A stretch of DNA of 7,894 nucleotides from an uncultured Anaerolineaceae bacterium (GCA_937967805.1 CALBTC010000476.1:1-7894); one strand, 5' to 3'. Numbered from the stretch's first letter, positions 1-5,764 are shown. The notes: a model not told the origin generated them from the letters alone. Translations and numbers: made by a program.

Positions 1-883
1 CGCCAGTCAAGTCTGCCCCGCTTAGGTCGGCGCCGGTGAGATCGGCGTTGAACAGGTAGGCGCCGCGCAGGTTGGTCCAGTTGAGGTAGGCCCCGGACAG
101 ATTGGCCCCGTTTAGATTGGCTTTTTCCAGATTGGCTTCGCTGAGCGTGCCCCCTTTGAGATTCACAAAATGAAGCTTGGCCTTGCGCATTTGGGCTTTG
201 CGCAGGCTGGAGCCGCGTAAATCCAGGCCGTTGATTTTGGCTTCGGTCAGGTTCACTTCATCGAGATTGGCGCTGTTAATTTCGGCGCCAAACAAATTGA
301 CGTGGCGCAAATCCTGGCCGGTTAACTTGACGCCGGTCAGATCGGCACGGGCAAACTCGGCATCGGTCAGCCTGGCGCCGCGCAGGTCGGTCTCCTCCAT
401 TTTGGCCCCTTCAAACGTGACCCCGGTCAAATCTGCCTGGCGAAAATCGGCGTGGTTAAGCTGGGCCCGCTCGAAGTGAGCCCCGACAAAGGAAGCGCCG
501 TTCAGCACCGCGTTGCTCAGATTGGCCTCCACCAGGTTTGCGCCGTGCAGCGAGCCGTCACTTAGCCAGCCCTCGGCCTTTAGCTCGGCCACGGCGCGCA
601 AGGCAATGGCGTTGCTGGTGCTGCCCAACTCACGAATGAGCAGTTCCTTGCGCCGCTGGTTCTCGCGCCGCTCGTTGAGGTAGTCGATGAGCAGCACCGT
701 CGTGGCAATGCTGAACAGCTCCGAGCTGATGTTGGCATAGAAATCTTCGACCACGTCACTAAACGTAATGCGGCCAGGATGCTGGTTCAGGAAGCCGGAA
801 ACGCCAAACACCAGCGCCAGAAATAAGAAAATAACGCCGACCAACCGGGTGATGTTCATCGTTTTGAGATTGAATTTGCTCAT
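1..883 (-). CDS. Membrane-anchored pentapeptide-repeat protein, 3' end beyond window
   Basis: The frame opens at the ATG at 883 and is still open at base 1, so 294 residues are visible and the C-terminus is missing. GGAG lies 7 nt before the ATG and supports this start. Residues about 11-32 form a hydrophobic membrane segment, and a second hydrophobic helix lies at about 53-68. A charged stretch follows (NERRENQRRKE, 70-80). From about residue 111 to the edge the protein is an unbroken series of pentapeptides of the A(D/N)Lxx type, roughly 36 repeats, for example GANLS-GAYLN near 259-268. Such repeats fold into a right-handed quadrilateral beta-helix. Membrane-anchored proteins of this design are common in cyanobacteria and Chloroflexota, but their role is mostly unknown. 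I infer an inner-membrane protein with a cytoplasmic repeat domain acting as a scaffold or binding surface. No catalytic motif is visible. Confidence 0.9.
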   Translation of the reverse strand, partial: MSKFNLKTMNITRLVGVIFLFLALVFGVSGFLNQHPGRITFSDVVEDFYANISSELFSIATTVLLIDYLNERRENQRRKELLIRELGSTSNAIALRAVAELKAEGWLSDGSLHGANLVEANLSNAVLNGASFVGAHFERAQLNHADFRQADLTGVTFEGAKMEETDLRGARLTDAEFARADLTGVKLTGQDLRHVNLFGAEINSANLDEVNLTEAKINGLDLRGSSLRKAQMRKAKLHFVNLKGGTLSEANLEKANLNGANLSGAYLNWTNLRGAYLFNADLTGADLSGADLTG

Positions 884-900
884 TAGCCTACTCCAGAAAA

Positions 901-917
901 CTAACCGCCCCGGTTAG
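901..917 (-). terminator. Short perfect hairpin, possible weak terminator
   Basis: Read on the minus strand, CTAACCG-GGG-CGGTTAG forms a 7-bp perfect stem with a 3-nt loop, followed by TTTTC. It includes the stop codon of the upstream 216-aa gene and ends 17 nt before the start codon of the pentapeptide gene. The T-tract is only four bases and the stem is short, so it may attenuate transcription rather than end it. It could equally be a chance hairpin. Confidence 0.35.
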
Positions 918-1564
918 AATTCTTCATCTTCAAAATCTCCCAAATCTCCGAAAGGAGGCTCATCCAGGAACACAACATAATCGTAATTCCCCTGGCCCAC
1001 TGTTCGATCTAGAATACGCAAAATTCGGTCAGTATCATCGTAGGGGCCAGCAAAATAGAACGGTTTGCCATCTTCGCCACCCACTGGTACCGGTTCAGAA
1101 CAGTTTTGCGGATTGGCGTCACCTAAGAGTTTGAGGGCGTCTTTGCTATCACGATGCGGTTTAAAACCGATGCTGGCCGCATATTTTTGGGCTTCATCAA
1201 TGACTTTGGCGGCTAAATCAAGATCGCAAGGAATCATTTCCTGAGTGCCAAGCAAATGGCTTTTATATTCATCACGGTATCTTGATTCAGTGGCAAAACC
1301 AATTGTAAGGGCATCTTTTATGCCCAAACAGCCCAAATCCAATATAAAGCCTGCCACAACGATGTACCCATTTGGAGAACGACGTGCAACCATCACCTGA
1401 GCAAGCTGCCTGGTATCGCGCCACTCTTTGGAAATCAGACATTCGTGCAATGTCCAATTCACAGCCTCTCGCAAGAGCAACTTTCTGTTAATCAAATCAG
1501 AGACGGGCAGCTGCTTGGTTTTTGTTTTCTTTTTTTGCGCTCTGGTTTTTCTTTTCTTTGCCAT
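914..1564 (-). CDS. Uncharacterised 216-aa protein with a lysine-rich N-terminus
   Basis: I do not recognise a named family. The start is taken at the ATG at 1564, where GAGG lies a few bases upstream. The frame stays open for 15 more codons, but those come from the intergenic hairpin repeat at 1584-1627. The first 18 residues are extremely basic (MAKKRKTRAQKKKTKTK), suggesting nucleic-acid or ribosome binding. Residues 60-85 (ARRSPNG, then FILDLGCLGIKDA), 112-148 (with GFKPHRD at 133-139) and 166-184 (GKPFYFAGPYDD) look like conserved blocks. They recall uncharacterised bacterial proteins carrying a vDlfCLGvKda-like segment, a resemblance from memory only. The tail is acidic (DLGDFEDEEF). 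No membrane segment or signal peptide is seen. Composition is more AT-rich than the MaoC gene upstream. It lies 30 bp before the pentapeptide gene and could be co-transcribed with it. Confidence 0.75.
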   Translation of the reverse strand: MAKKRKTRAQKKKTKTKQLPVSDLINRKLLLREAVNWTLHECLISKEWRDTRQLAQVMVARRSPNGYIVVAGFILDLGCLGIKDALTIGFATESRYRDEYKSHLLGTQEMIPCDLDLAAKVIDEAQKYAASIGFKPHRDSKDALKLLGDANPQNCSEPVPVGGEDGKPFYFAGPYDDTDRILRILDRTVGQGNYDYVVFLDEPPFGDLGDFEDEEF

Positions 1565-1583
1565 TTTTCCTCTTCTTGTGTAA

Positions 1584-1627
1584 TAGGGGCGGGCCTTGTG
1601 CCTGCCCAACTGGGCGACCCGCCCCTA
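1584..1627. repeat. Nested palindromic intergenic repeat (REP-like)
   Basis: The outer arms TAGGGGCGGG (1584-1593) and CCCGCCCCTA (1618-1627) are perfect reverse complements. Inside lies a second hairpin, GCCC-AACT-GGGC (1604-1615). The element occupies the gap between the MaoC gene and the 216-aa gene. When translated it gives a GRHKARPYYT-type peptide, a sequence often seen at spurious N-termini where such repeats are over-called as coding. It is probably one copy of a dispersed repeat, and it could fold in RNA as a stabiliser or a weak terminator. No second copy is present in this window. Confidence 0.6.
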
Positions 1628-1667
1628 CCATTACCCGATTATTTTCTTATAGAACAACAAACTTGAC

Positions 1668-2537
1668 CTACGGATTGAGTTCTACGGCCGCATTCGACAA
1701 AACAACTTCATCCCGCTCGGCCACCTTGCTCTGGAAGAGTATGCGCGTATCCGTTTCGCGCCACATCTCGGTGACGATGGTTTCGCCGGGGAAGACGTGC
1801 TTGCTAAAGCGCACCTTGATGCTCTTGAAGCGGGCCGGATCGTTGTTAGCGAAGTGCTTGAGCACGGCGCGCCCGGCAAAGCCGAAGGTACAAAGCCCAT
1901 GCAAAATGGGCTGGCGGAAGCCACCCAGGGCCGCCATCTGCGGATCGGCGTGCAGCAGGTTGCCGTCGCCGGAGCTGAGACGGTAAAGCAGCGCCTGGTC
2001 TGGCCGGGTTTGCTGGCGGTGCACGGCGTCCGGCGGGCGGTTAGGCGGCAGGTTTTGCGCGCCGGTAGAGGGACCACGCTCGCCGCCAAAGCCGCCAAGG
2101 CCGCGAATGAAAAGTGATGACTGGTTGACGGCAATTTCGTTCCCCTGGCTGTCGCTGCTAATGGTTTCGGTCAGAACAACGGCCCCTTTACCTTTGTCGT
2201 AAACGGCCGTAATCTTCGCCGTATTGTGCATGGTGGCGGCGGTGGGAAGCGGCCGTTTCAGTTCCAGATATTGCTCGCCGTGCAGCAGCATCATCGGGTT
2301 AAATTCCAGCCCTGGCACCTGCGTAATTTGCCAGAACAGCACAAAAGGAAACACGACGGCCATCGTCGGCAGCGGCGTAAAGTCACGGCTCAGCTCGTAG
2401 ACAAACTTCAGCTCTTCAGGGTCCACCGGATCGGCCGCCGCCCCCACCGACAGGGCGTAGAGGCTCACATCTCGCTCGGTGTAGGCATAGTCGGCCGGTT
2501 TGTATTCGTGCCCCAGCACTTTTTCTAAGTCAATCAT
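1668..2537 (-). CDS. MaoC-type 2-enoyl-CoA hydratase (hydratase 2, double hotdog)
   Basis: The 289-aa product matches the layout of hydratase 2, as in the hydratase domain of peroxisomal multifunctional enzyme type 2, which adds water to trans-2-enoyl-CoA to give (R)-3-hydroxyacyl-CoA. The N-terminal hotdog spans about 1-150. A Gly/Pro-rich linker (about 147-170, [10 protein letters not shown]) leads to the C-terminal MaoC hotdog. The catalytic segment is [15 protein letters not shown] at 185-199, with Asp191, Asn193 and His196 as the expected catalytic residues. It is followed by [16 protein letters not shown] (210-225), which is close to the human enzyme. Compared with the YRLSGDxNPLH core known from that family there is one extra Ser, and Leu in place of Pro. 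Length is normal. The start at 2537 has AGAGG 5 nt upstream. A role in fatty-acid oxidation or hydroxyacyl-CoA supply is inferred. The next upstream gene (2H phosphoesterase) is unrelated. Confidence 0.92.
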   Translation of the reverse strand: MIDLEKVLGHEYKPADYAYTERDVSLYALSVGAAADPVDPEELKFVYELSRDFTPLPTMAVVFPFVLFWQITQVPGLEFNPMMLLHGEQYLELKRPLPTAATMHNTAKITAVYDKGKGAVVLTETISSDSQGNEIAVNQSSLFIRGLGGFGGERGPSTGAQNLPPNRPPDAVHRQQTRPDQALLYRLSSGDGNLLHADPQMAALGGFRQPILHGLCTFGFAGRAVLKHFANNDPARFKSIKVRFSKHVFPGETIVTEMWRETDTRILFQSKVAERDEVVLSNAAVELNP

Positions 2538-2548
2538 TTTTGCCTCTT

Positions 2549-2580
2549 TATCAAAGATTTCGCAGATTAAAAAGATTTAC
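2549..2580 (-). repeat. AATCTGCG-type intergenic repeat, copy 1
   Basis: On the minus strand this reads AATCTGCGAAATCTTTGAT (2568 to 2550), preceded by AAATCTTTTT. The 19-nt core is identical to 3480-3498 but in the opposite orientation. It sits in the 79-bp gap just upstream of the MaoC ribosome-binding site. No promoter could be assigned in this gap. Confidence 0.6.
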
Positions 2581-2616
2581 CTGCTTTTCAGCGGTTTAGA
2601 ATTGCTCCGAGATCGA

Positions 2617-3363
2617 TTACAAGGCATAACGTTTATGGGTCACAAGATTAAATGTCAATCCATCACAACGCCATGAAGCCAGGTCTATTGCCTTTGGTTT
2701 GGTAGGTTCTATTGCCGGAGCAGATTCCATAATTTGCAAAAACTGCTCAAACAGTTGACGAGTCACACTGCTGATAAAACGCGCTGTTGTAACATGAATT
2801 ATGCGTCCCATTTCCAAAGGAAATCCATTCTTTTTGCAAGCAGTTTCAATATTTTGGAACAGATGCCAGAGGTCTTTGTTAGGATAACCAGATACCAGGA
2901 TAGCTTCATGGTTAAACAGCCAACGCTCAAATTCTACCCAAGGATTTCCTGAATATCCCTTTAATCCTTCTTCAACTGATTCTGCGAGATAGCCAAGCAG
3001 TTCAGAATCAGGCACAAATTCCTTCGTTTCTTCTTTACCATATACACCAATGGTTGTATGGAAATTCTTTGGCGTGTATTCAACAATGGATGGCAAGATT
3101 GCTCGGACTTTTTCCATAAATGCTACGATTAATTCAGTCGTTTTCTCATCGAATCGCATCACAACACAATAGCCGGCTTCCGGCTTTTGCAGTTGGCGGT
3201 TTGGCAAAAAGCCACCTTGAAGCCACACTCGTTCGTTTGGGAAAGAAGCAAATACACTTTTGGAATTCGCGATAAAATCATCAAATAGCATACGGTTTTT
3301 TTGGAGGATGACTACAACGAATTTTAGGAACAAACGAATGAAAGCCAATCGCAAAAAATTCAT
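2617..3363 (-). CDS. 2H phosphoesterase / RNA-ligase-like (LigT-type) protein
   Basis: The 248-aa product carries the two HxT motifs of the 2H phosphoesterase superfamily: His102-Thr103-Thr104 (in NFHTTIGVYG) and His190-Val191-Thr192 (in IIHVTTARF). Their 88-residue spacing is usual for the fold. Enzymes of this superfamily cleave cyclic phosphodiesters or 2',5'-linked nucleotides and act on RNA or small nucleotides; the substrate here is unknown. The start at 3363 is supported by GGAG 6 nt upstream. It adds an N-terminal hydrophobic segment (residues 3-20, FLRLAFIRLFLKFVVVIL) that may anchor the protein in the membrane. The alternative Met25 would give a soluble protein. The gene is clearly AT-richer than its neighbours (sampled 60-base lines are about 37-43% GC) and lies between inverted copies of one repeat, which suggests acquisition by transfer. 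Confidence 0.7.
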   Translation of the reverse strand: MNFLRLAFIRLFLKFVVVILQKNRMLFDDFIANSKSVFASFPNERVWLQGGFLPNRQLQKPEAGYCVVMRFDEKTTELIVAFMEKVRAILPSIVEYTPKNFHTTIGVYGKEETKEFVPDSELLGYLAESVEEGLKGYSGNPWVEFERWLFNHEAILVSGYPNKDLWHLFQNIETACKKNGFPLEMGRIIHVTTARFISSVTRQLFEQFLQIMESAPAIEPTKPKAIDLASWRCDGLTFNLVTHKRYAL

Positions 3364-3417
3364 TGTTTACTCCAATTCGTTGTTGTCATGAAAGCATAAG
3401 ACAAAATCTATGAGTCG

Positions 3418-3434
3418 CTAAAATTTACTTTTAG
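3418..3434. promoter_or_regulatory. Small inverted repeat upstream of the 2H gene
   Basis: CTAAAA (3418-3423) and TTTTAG (3429-3434) are perfect 6-bp arms around a 5-nt spacer, 55 bp before the start codon at 3363. On the minus strand a TTGACT hexamer (3438-3433) overlaps it and could be a -35 element. No good -10 lies at the right distance. It could be an operator, but the arms are short and AT-rich, so chance is a real possibility. The rest of the 3364-3510 gap holds the repeat at 3471-3500 and nothing else I can name. Confidence 0.2.
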
Positions 3435-3470
3435 TCAAAGGCTAAAAACAAAATGGCCAAAAGCTAATCA

Positions 3471-3500
3471 AATCTGCTCAATCTGCGAAATCTTTGATGA
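3471..3500 (+). repeat. AATCTGCG-type intergenic repeat, copy 2
   Basis: Reads AATCTGCTC then AATCTGCGAAATCTTTGAT (3480-3498). The 19-nt part is a perfect inverted match to 2550-2568. Together the two copies bracket the AT-rich 2H gene. It lies just downstream of the MazG stop codon (3511-3513). Confidence 0.6.
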
Positions 3501-3510
3501 AAAAGCTCTG

Positions 3511-3849
3511 CTATGATTGCAGTTTAGGATTGTTGGCGTGGCGATCTTTGTCGCGGGTGGTTTTTTTGGCCATGTTTTGGTGGAAAGCGGCCGTTAAATC
3601 CACGCCGGTCTGGTTGGCAATGCAGGTCAGCACAAACAGCACGTCCGCCAGTTCGTCGGCCAGGTTGACCGTTTCATCGCTCTTTTTGAAGCTTTGGTCG
3701 CCGTACTGCCGGGCCATGATGCGGGCTACTTCGCCAACTTCTTCCATGAGAACGGCCGTATTCGTCAACTCCGAATAGTAGCGCACGCCAATCGTCCGCA
3801 CCCACTCGTCCACCGTCTTTTGCATTTGCCGGATCGTGATCTCGCTCAT
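3511..3849 (-). CDS. MazG-type nucleotide pyrophosphohydrolase (YpjD-like)
   Basis: The 112-aa product is an all-alpha NTP pyrophosphohydrolase, which splits (d)NTPs to (d)NMP and PPi. The family metal-binding motif EExxE...ExxD is complete: Glu36, Glu37 and Glu40 in MEEVGEVAR, and Glu66 and Asp69 in [10 protein letters not shown]. The ending KTTRDKDRH (96-104) resembles Bacillus YpjD, as does the overall length. I place the start at the ATG at 3849, because it overlaps the rmlA stop in the 4-nt sequence ATGA. The longer frame up to 3900 only reads antisense-like rmlA sequence. Translation is therefore probably coupled to rmlA. Its role is likely hydrolysis of non-canonical or excess nucleotides. 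RmlA consumes dTTP and releases PPi, but a direct link between the two enzymes is inference. Confidence 0.9.
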   Translation of the reverse strand: MSEITIRQMQKTVDEWVRTIGVRYYSELTNTAVLMEEVGEVARIMARQYGDQSFKKSDETVNLADELADVLFVLTCIANQTGVDLTAAFHQNMAKKTTRDKDRHANNPKLQS

Positions 3850-4733
3850 AGGTTTTTCGCTTCCCGCGGACGCTGCGCCAGCCAGCGCAGGTAAACGCAA
3901 TATTCATTGTCTTTGGAGACGGAAGCAATGTCCAACAGCTCCTGCGCCCCAATATACCCTTTGCGATACGCGATTTCCTCGACACAGCCAATCTTCAATC
4001 CCTGCCGGTGTTCGATGGTTTGCACGTAATTGCTGGCTTCCAGCAGGCTGTCGTGCGTGCCCGTGTCCATCCAGGCGTAGCCGCGCCCCAGCACCTGCAC
4101 GTTCAGCTTGCCGCGCCGCAGATATTCATTGTTCACGTCGGTAATTTCGTATTCGTGACGCGCCGATGGTTTGAGGCTCTTGGCAATTTCCACCACCTTG
4201 TTGTCGTAAAAGTAAAGTCCCGTCACGGCATAATTGGATTTTGGCTCGGCCGGTTTTTCTTCGATGCTGATCGCCTTGTAATCCTTGTCAAATTCAACCA
4301 CGCCGTACCGTTCCGGGTCGCGCACGTAGTAGGCAAAAACCAGGCCGCCGTTGGTAAGCCTGCCTGCGTTTTGCAAGATGCCGGAAAGGCCGGGGCCGTA
4401 AAGGAAGTTGTCGCCCAAAATGAGGGCACACGGTTCACCGTTGATAAACTCCTCGCCGATGACAAACGCCTGGGCGATGCCCCGCGGTTCCGGCTGGACG
4501 GCGTATTCAATATTCAGGCCCAGGCGCGAGCCGTCGCCAAACAGCTCCTGGTATAAATCAATGTGCTGCGGCGTGGAAATGATAAGAATATCCCGAATAT
4601 CGGCCAGCATGAAGACCGAGAGCGGATAATAGATCATCGGTTTGTTGAAGAGAGGGAGAATTTGCTTGGAGAGTGAAACGGTGAGCGGGTACAGGCGCGT
4701 GCCCATCCCACCCGACAGGATGATGCCTTTCAT
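3846..4733 (-). CDS. rmlA: Glucose-1-phosphate thymidylyltransferase RmlA (RfbA)
   Basis: The 295-aa product makes dTDP-glucose and PPi from dTTP and glucose-1-phosphate, the first step of dTDP-L-rhamnose and related dTDP-sugar synthesis in the cytoplasm. The nucleotidyltransferase signature is [13 protein letters not shown] (6-18), followed by Lys23 in [21 protein letters not shown] (106-109) carries the metal-binding Asp108. EKP at 159-161, TGLYFYD (171-177) and [14 protein letters not shown] (221-234, with Asp223) match well-studied RmlA proteins closely, and the length is normal. The ATG at 4733 is the only start that fits the family. The frame extends to 4898, but that part reads through intergenic repeats. 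AAGGA lies about 10 nt upstream. A possible promoter lies at 4937-4966. It is coupled to the MazG gene by an ATGA overlap. No rmlB, rmlC or rmlD is in the window. Confidence 0.97.
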   Translation of the reverse strand: MKGIILSGGMGTRLYPLTVSLSKQILPLFNKPMIYYPLSVFMLADIRDILIISTPQHIDLYQELFGDGSRLGLNIEYAVQPEPRGIAQAFVIGEEFINGEPCALILGDNFLYGPGLSGILQNAGRLTNGGLVFAYYVRDPERYGVVEFDKDYKAISIEEKPAEPKSNYAVTGLYFYDNKVVEIAKSLKPSARHEYEITDVNNEYLRRGKLNVQVLGRGYAWMDTGTHDSLLEASNYVQTIEHRQGLKIGCVEEIAYRKGYIGAQELLDIASVSKDNEYCVYLRWLAQRPREAKNL

Positions 4734-4778
4734 ATCTATTTTGTCCTTGTTAAATGATGTGTCTACAGAAAAAGCCAA

Positions 4779-4805
4779 CGCAGAGGCGCGGAGGCGCAGA
4801 GAAAC
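4779..4805. repeat. GC-rich short repeat in the rmlA leader
   Basis: The stretch contains GCAGAG, GCGCGGAG and GCGCAGAG as near-tandem 6-8-nt units. Sequences of this kind are a familiar class of dispersed intergenic repeat in several environmental phyla (recollection, not a search). It lies 46 bp or more upstream of the rmlA start and would be part of its transcript leader. Confidence 0.45.
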
Positions 4806-4816
4806 TTGATAAATAA

Positions 4817-4846
4817 AATCTGCGTTAATCTGCGAAATCTGCGGTT
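4817..4846 (+). repeat. AATCTGCG-type intergenic repeat, copy 3
   Basis: Three copies of AATCTGCG start at 4817, 4827 and 4836, spaced 10 and 9 nt apart, and are followed by GTTTTTT. It belongs to the same family as the copies at 2549, 3471 and 7041. It lies in the 229-bp gap upstream of rmlA, which holds this repeat, the GC-rich repeat beside it and a possible promoter, but no gene. Confidence 0.6.
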
Positions 4847-4936
4847 TTTTCAGCAGAGCGATTGATGGATTTGAAAACGGCCGTATCCCACGACCCATTC
4901 CCAGTTTGAACCAACTCGCTTAAAGTTCGGCTTCCG

Positions 4937-4966
4937 ATTGTACCAAACCTGCCGGATGAGGCTCAA
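4937..4966 (-). promoter_or_regulatory. Possible sigma-70-type promoter for rmlA
   Basis: On the minus strand, TTGAGC (4966-4961, 4 of 6 consensus bases) is followed after 18 bp by TACAAT (4942-4937, 5 of 6). Transcription would start near 4930, giving a leader of about 200 nt that carries the repeats at 4779-4846. The -35 overlaps the stop codon of the upstream frame. Both hexamers are plausible, but such matches are not rare. Confidence 0.35.
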
Positions 4967-5316
4967 ACGTGTGTGCCGAAGCGCAGCAGATGGCCGTTGT
5001 TGTCTTCAATCGTAAATTCGCGCAATCCCCAAGGGTAACTCTCCGGCTCATTGCGAATGACGACACCCTGTGCTTTGTACGCCGCACACAGGTCATCAAT
5101 ATCGCTGCCCTTGAGGCAAACTACCCAGTGATGCGCATCGGGATGACGCATGTTTTGCGCCAATTCCCGTTCGGTGGTGGGCACATCAGCGTGCGGCAGC
5201 GATGGCATGAAGCGCATCGTCTGCACATCACTGTACATTTTGTGCAAATTGGGGATATGGTGGGATTGTAACGGCCGTAACATCAACCGCTCCGTCGTTA
5301 GTGATTCAGCAATCAT
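4963..5316 (-). CDS. Chimeric GNAT N-terminus / VOC C-terminus protein, likely a deletion product
   Basis: The 117-aa frame joins parts of two unrelated families. Residues 7-60 (TTERLMLRPL, then LHKMYSDVQTMRFMP and a helix) look like the start of a RimJ/RimL-type GNAT acetyltransferase, which is normally about 170-180 aa. The acetyl-CoA-binding half is absent. Residues 71-114 (SDIDDLCAAYKAQGV, then YPWGLREFTIEDNNGHLLRFG) look like the second half of a VOC/glyoxalase-type protein, normally about 120-130 aa. Where VOC enzymes often have a metal-ligand Glu in LLEF, this has Arg. The join lies near residues 60-71. The ATG at 5316 is the only in-frame start because the codon before it is a stop; only a weak GGTAG lies nearby. 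It is probably non-functional, although the frame is intact. A genuine small fusion cannot be excluded. Confidence 0.6.
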   Translation of the reverse strand: MIAESLTTERLMLRPLQSHHIPNLHKMYSDVQTMRFMPSLPHADVPTTERELAQNMRHPDAHHWVVCLKGSDIDDLCAAYKAQGVVIRNEPESYPWGLREFTIEDNNGHLLRFGTHV

Positions 5317-5492
5317 CTACCATACCAGCTCAACAGAGTATTTCGCGAAAAGAGAATCTTGACTCAGAAGCACAGCACTTTCAGCATTTGCTTGGGCAAC
5401 TAGTAAACGATCAAATTCAGTACTTTTTCTGACAATTTATCTGGCTCACTATCCCACCAAATAAATGTATGCGTGTCTAGCAATAAATTCAT
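5317..5492 (-). pseudogene. PIN-domain (VapC-like) toxin remnant with internal deletion and frameshift
   Basis: From the ATG at 5492, which overlaps the antitoxin stop as ATGA, the frame reads MNLLLDTHTFIWWDSEPDKL and ends at a TAG (5400-5402) after 30 residues. This is the start of a PIN nuclease, with the first catalytic Asp at residue 6. In another frame, 5418-5317 reads EFDRLLVAQANAESAVLLSQ then DSLFAKYSVELVW and a stop, which is the normal C-terminus of the same kind of toxin. Such PIN toxins are usually 125-130 aa, so about 70 middle residues are missing, including the region that normally holds the central acidic residue (WEI). The join lies around 5410-5420. The toxin should be inactive. 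Its TAG (5319-5317) is followed immediately by the ATG of the chimeric gene. Confidence 0.8.
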
Positions 5493-5725
5493 TCGTCGCC
5501 CACCCAAAAATCGGTTGATAGCGGCTCATCAAAGTCGTCACTGGTCCAGATCGCCCCCTGATGCAACCCAGGTATTCGTGTTTTTTCCGGCTCGTCAATG
5601 CGCACTAATTTGGCAAACGGTTTATCGCCGTCAGCAAAGATGATCTCGGTACCTTTAGAAACCAGGGACAATAATTCGGCAATTTGGGCTTCGGTTTCTT
5701 TTAGATCGATTGTTTTTGTTGTCAT
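5489..5725 (-). CDS. Phd/YefM-type antitoxin of a type II toxin-antitoxin module
   Basis: The 78-aa product fits prevent-host-death-type antitoxins. Residues 1-44 (TIDLKETEAQIAELLSLV, then EIIFADGDKPFAKLV) form the DNA-binding and dimerisation part. Residues 51-69 (IPGLHQGAIWTSDDFDEPL) are the toxin-neutralising tail often seen with PIN toxins of the WWDS type. The ATG at 5725 has AGGAG 8 nt upstream; a TTG one codon earlier is less likely. Its stop overlaps the toxin start as ATGA, the usual order of antitoxin then toxin. Because the toxin is broken, this is now an orphan antitoxin that may still bind its own promoter or neutralise related toxins elsewhere. It is AT-richer than the flanking rmlA and dehydrogenase genes, as expected for a mobile toxin-antitoxin module. 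Confidence 0.85.
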   Translation of the reverse strand: MTTKTIDLKETEAQIAELLSLVSKGTEIIFADGDKPFAKLVRIDEPEKTRIPGLHQGAIWTSDDFDEPLSTDFWVGDE

Positions 5726-5764
5726 CAAACTTGCTCCTTACAAATACTTGAGAAAAGTGAGGCC

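Noticed and set aside
177..479. 100-codon plus-strand frame over the pentapeptide gene
   Set aside because: Its regular composition mirrors the 15-bp period of the pentapeptide repeats on the other strand.
1682..2134. 150-codon minus-strand frame inside the MaoC gene
   Set aside because: It is an out-of-frame shadow of the hydratase, with a low-complexity Ala/Arg/Pro/Ser composition.
3400..3440. Sigma-70 promoter for the 2H gene (TTGACT at 3438-3433)
   Set aside because: No acceptable -10 hexamer lies 16-18 bp downstream; the nearest matches are at wrong spacings.
3850..3900. 17-codon N-terminal extension of the MazG protein
   Set aside because: It would overlap rmlA by more than 50 bases. 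The ATG at 3849 gives the ATGA overlap and the normal family length.
4817..4846. CRISPR-like array
   Set aside because: Units are 8 nt with 1-2-nt gaps and no unique spacers. This is a short dispersed repeat, not a CRISPR.
4734..4898. 55-codon N-terminal extension of RmlA
   Set aside because: It reads through the GC-rich and AATCTGCG repeats. The family's N-terminus is the MKGIILSGG start at 4733.
5400..5492. Programmed -1 frameshift restoring a mini PIN toxin
   Set aside because: The A-run before the join (GAAAAAG) has five A's and does not give the heptamer A AAA AAG. The restored product would still lack the middle of the PIN fold.
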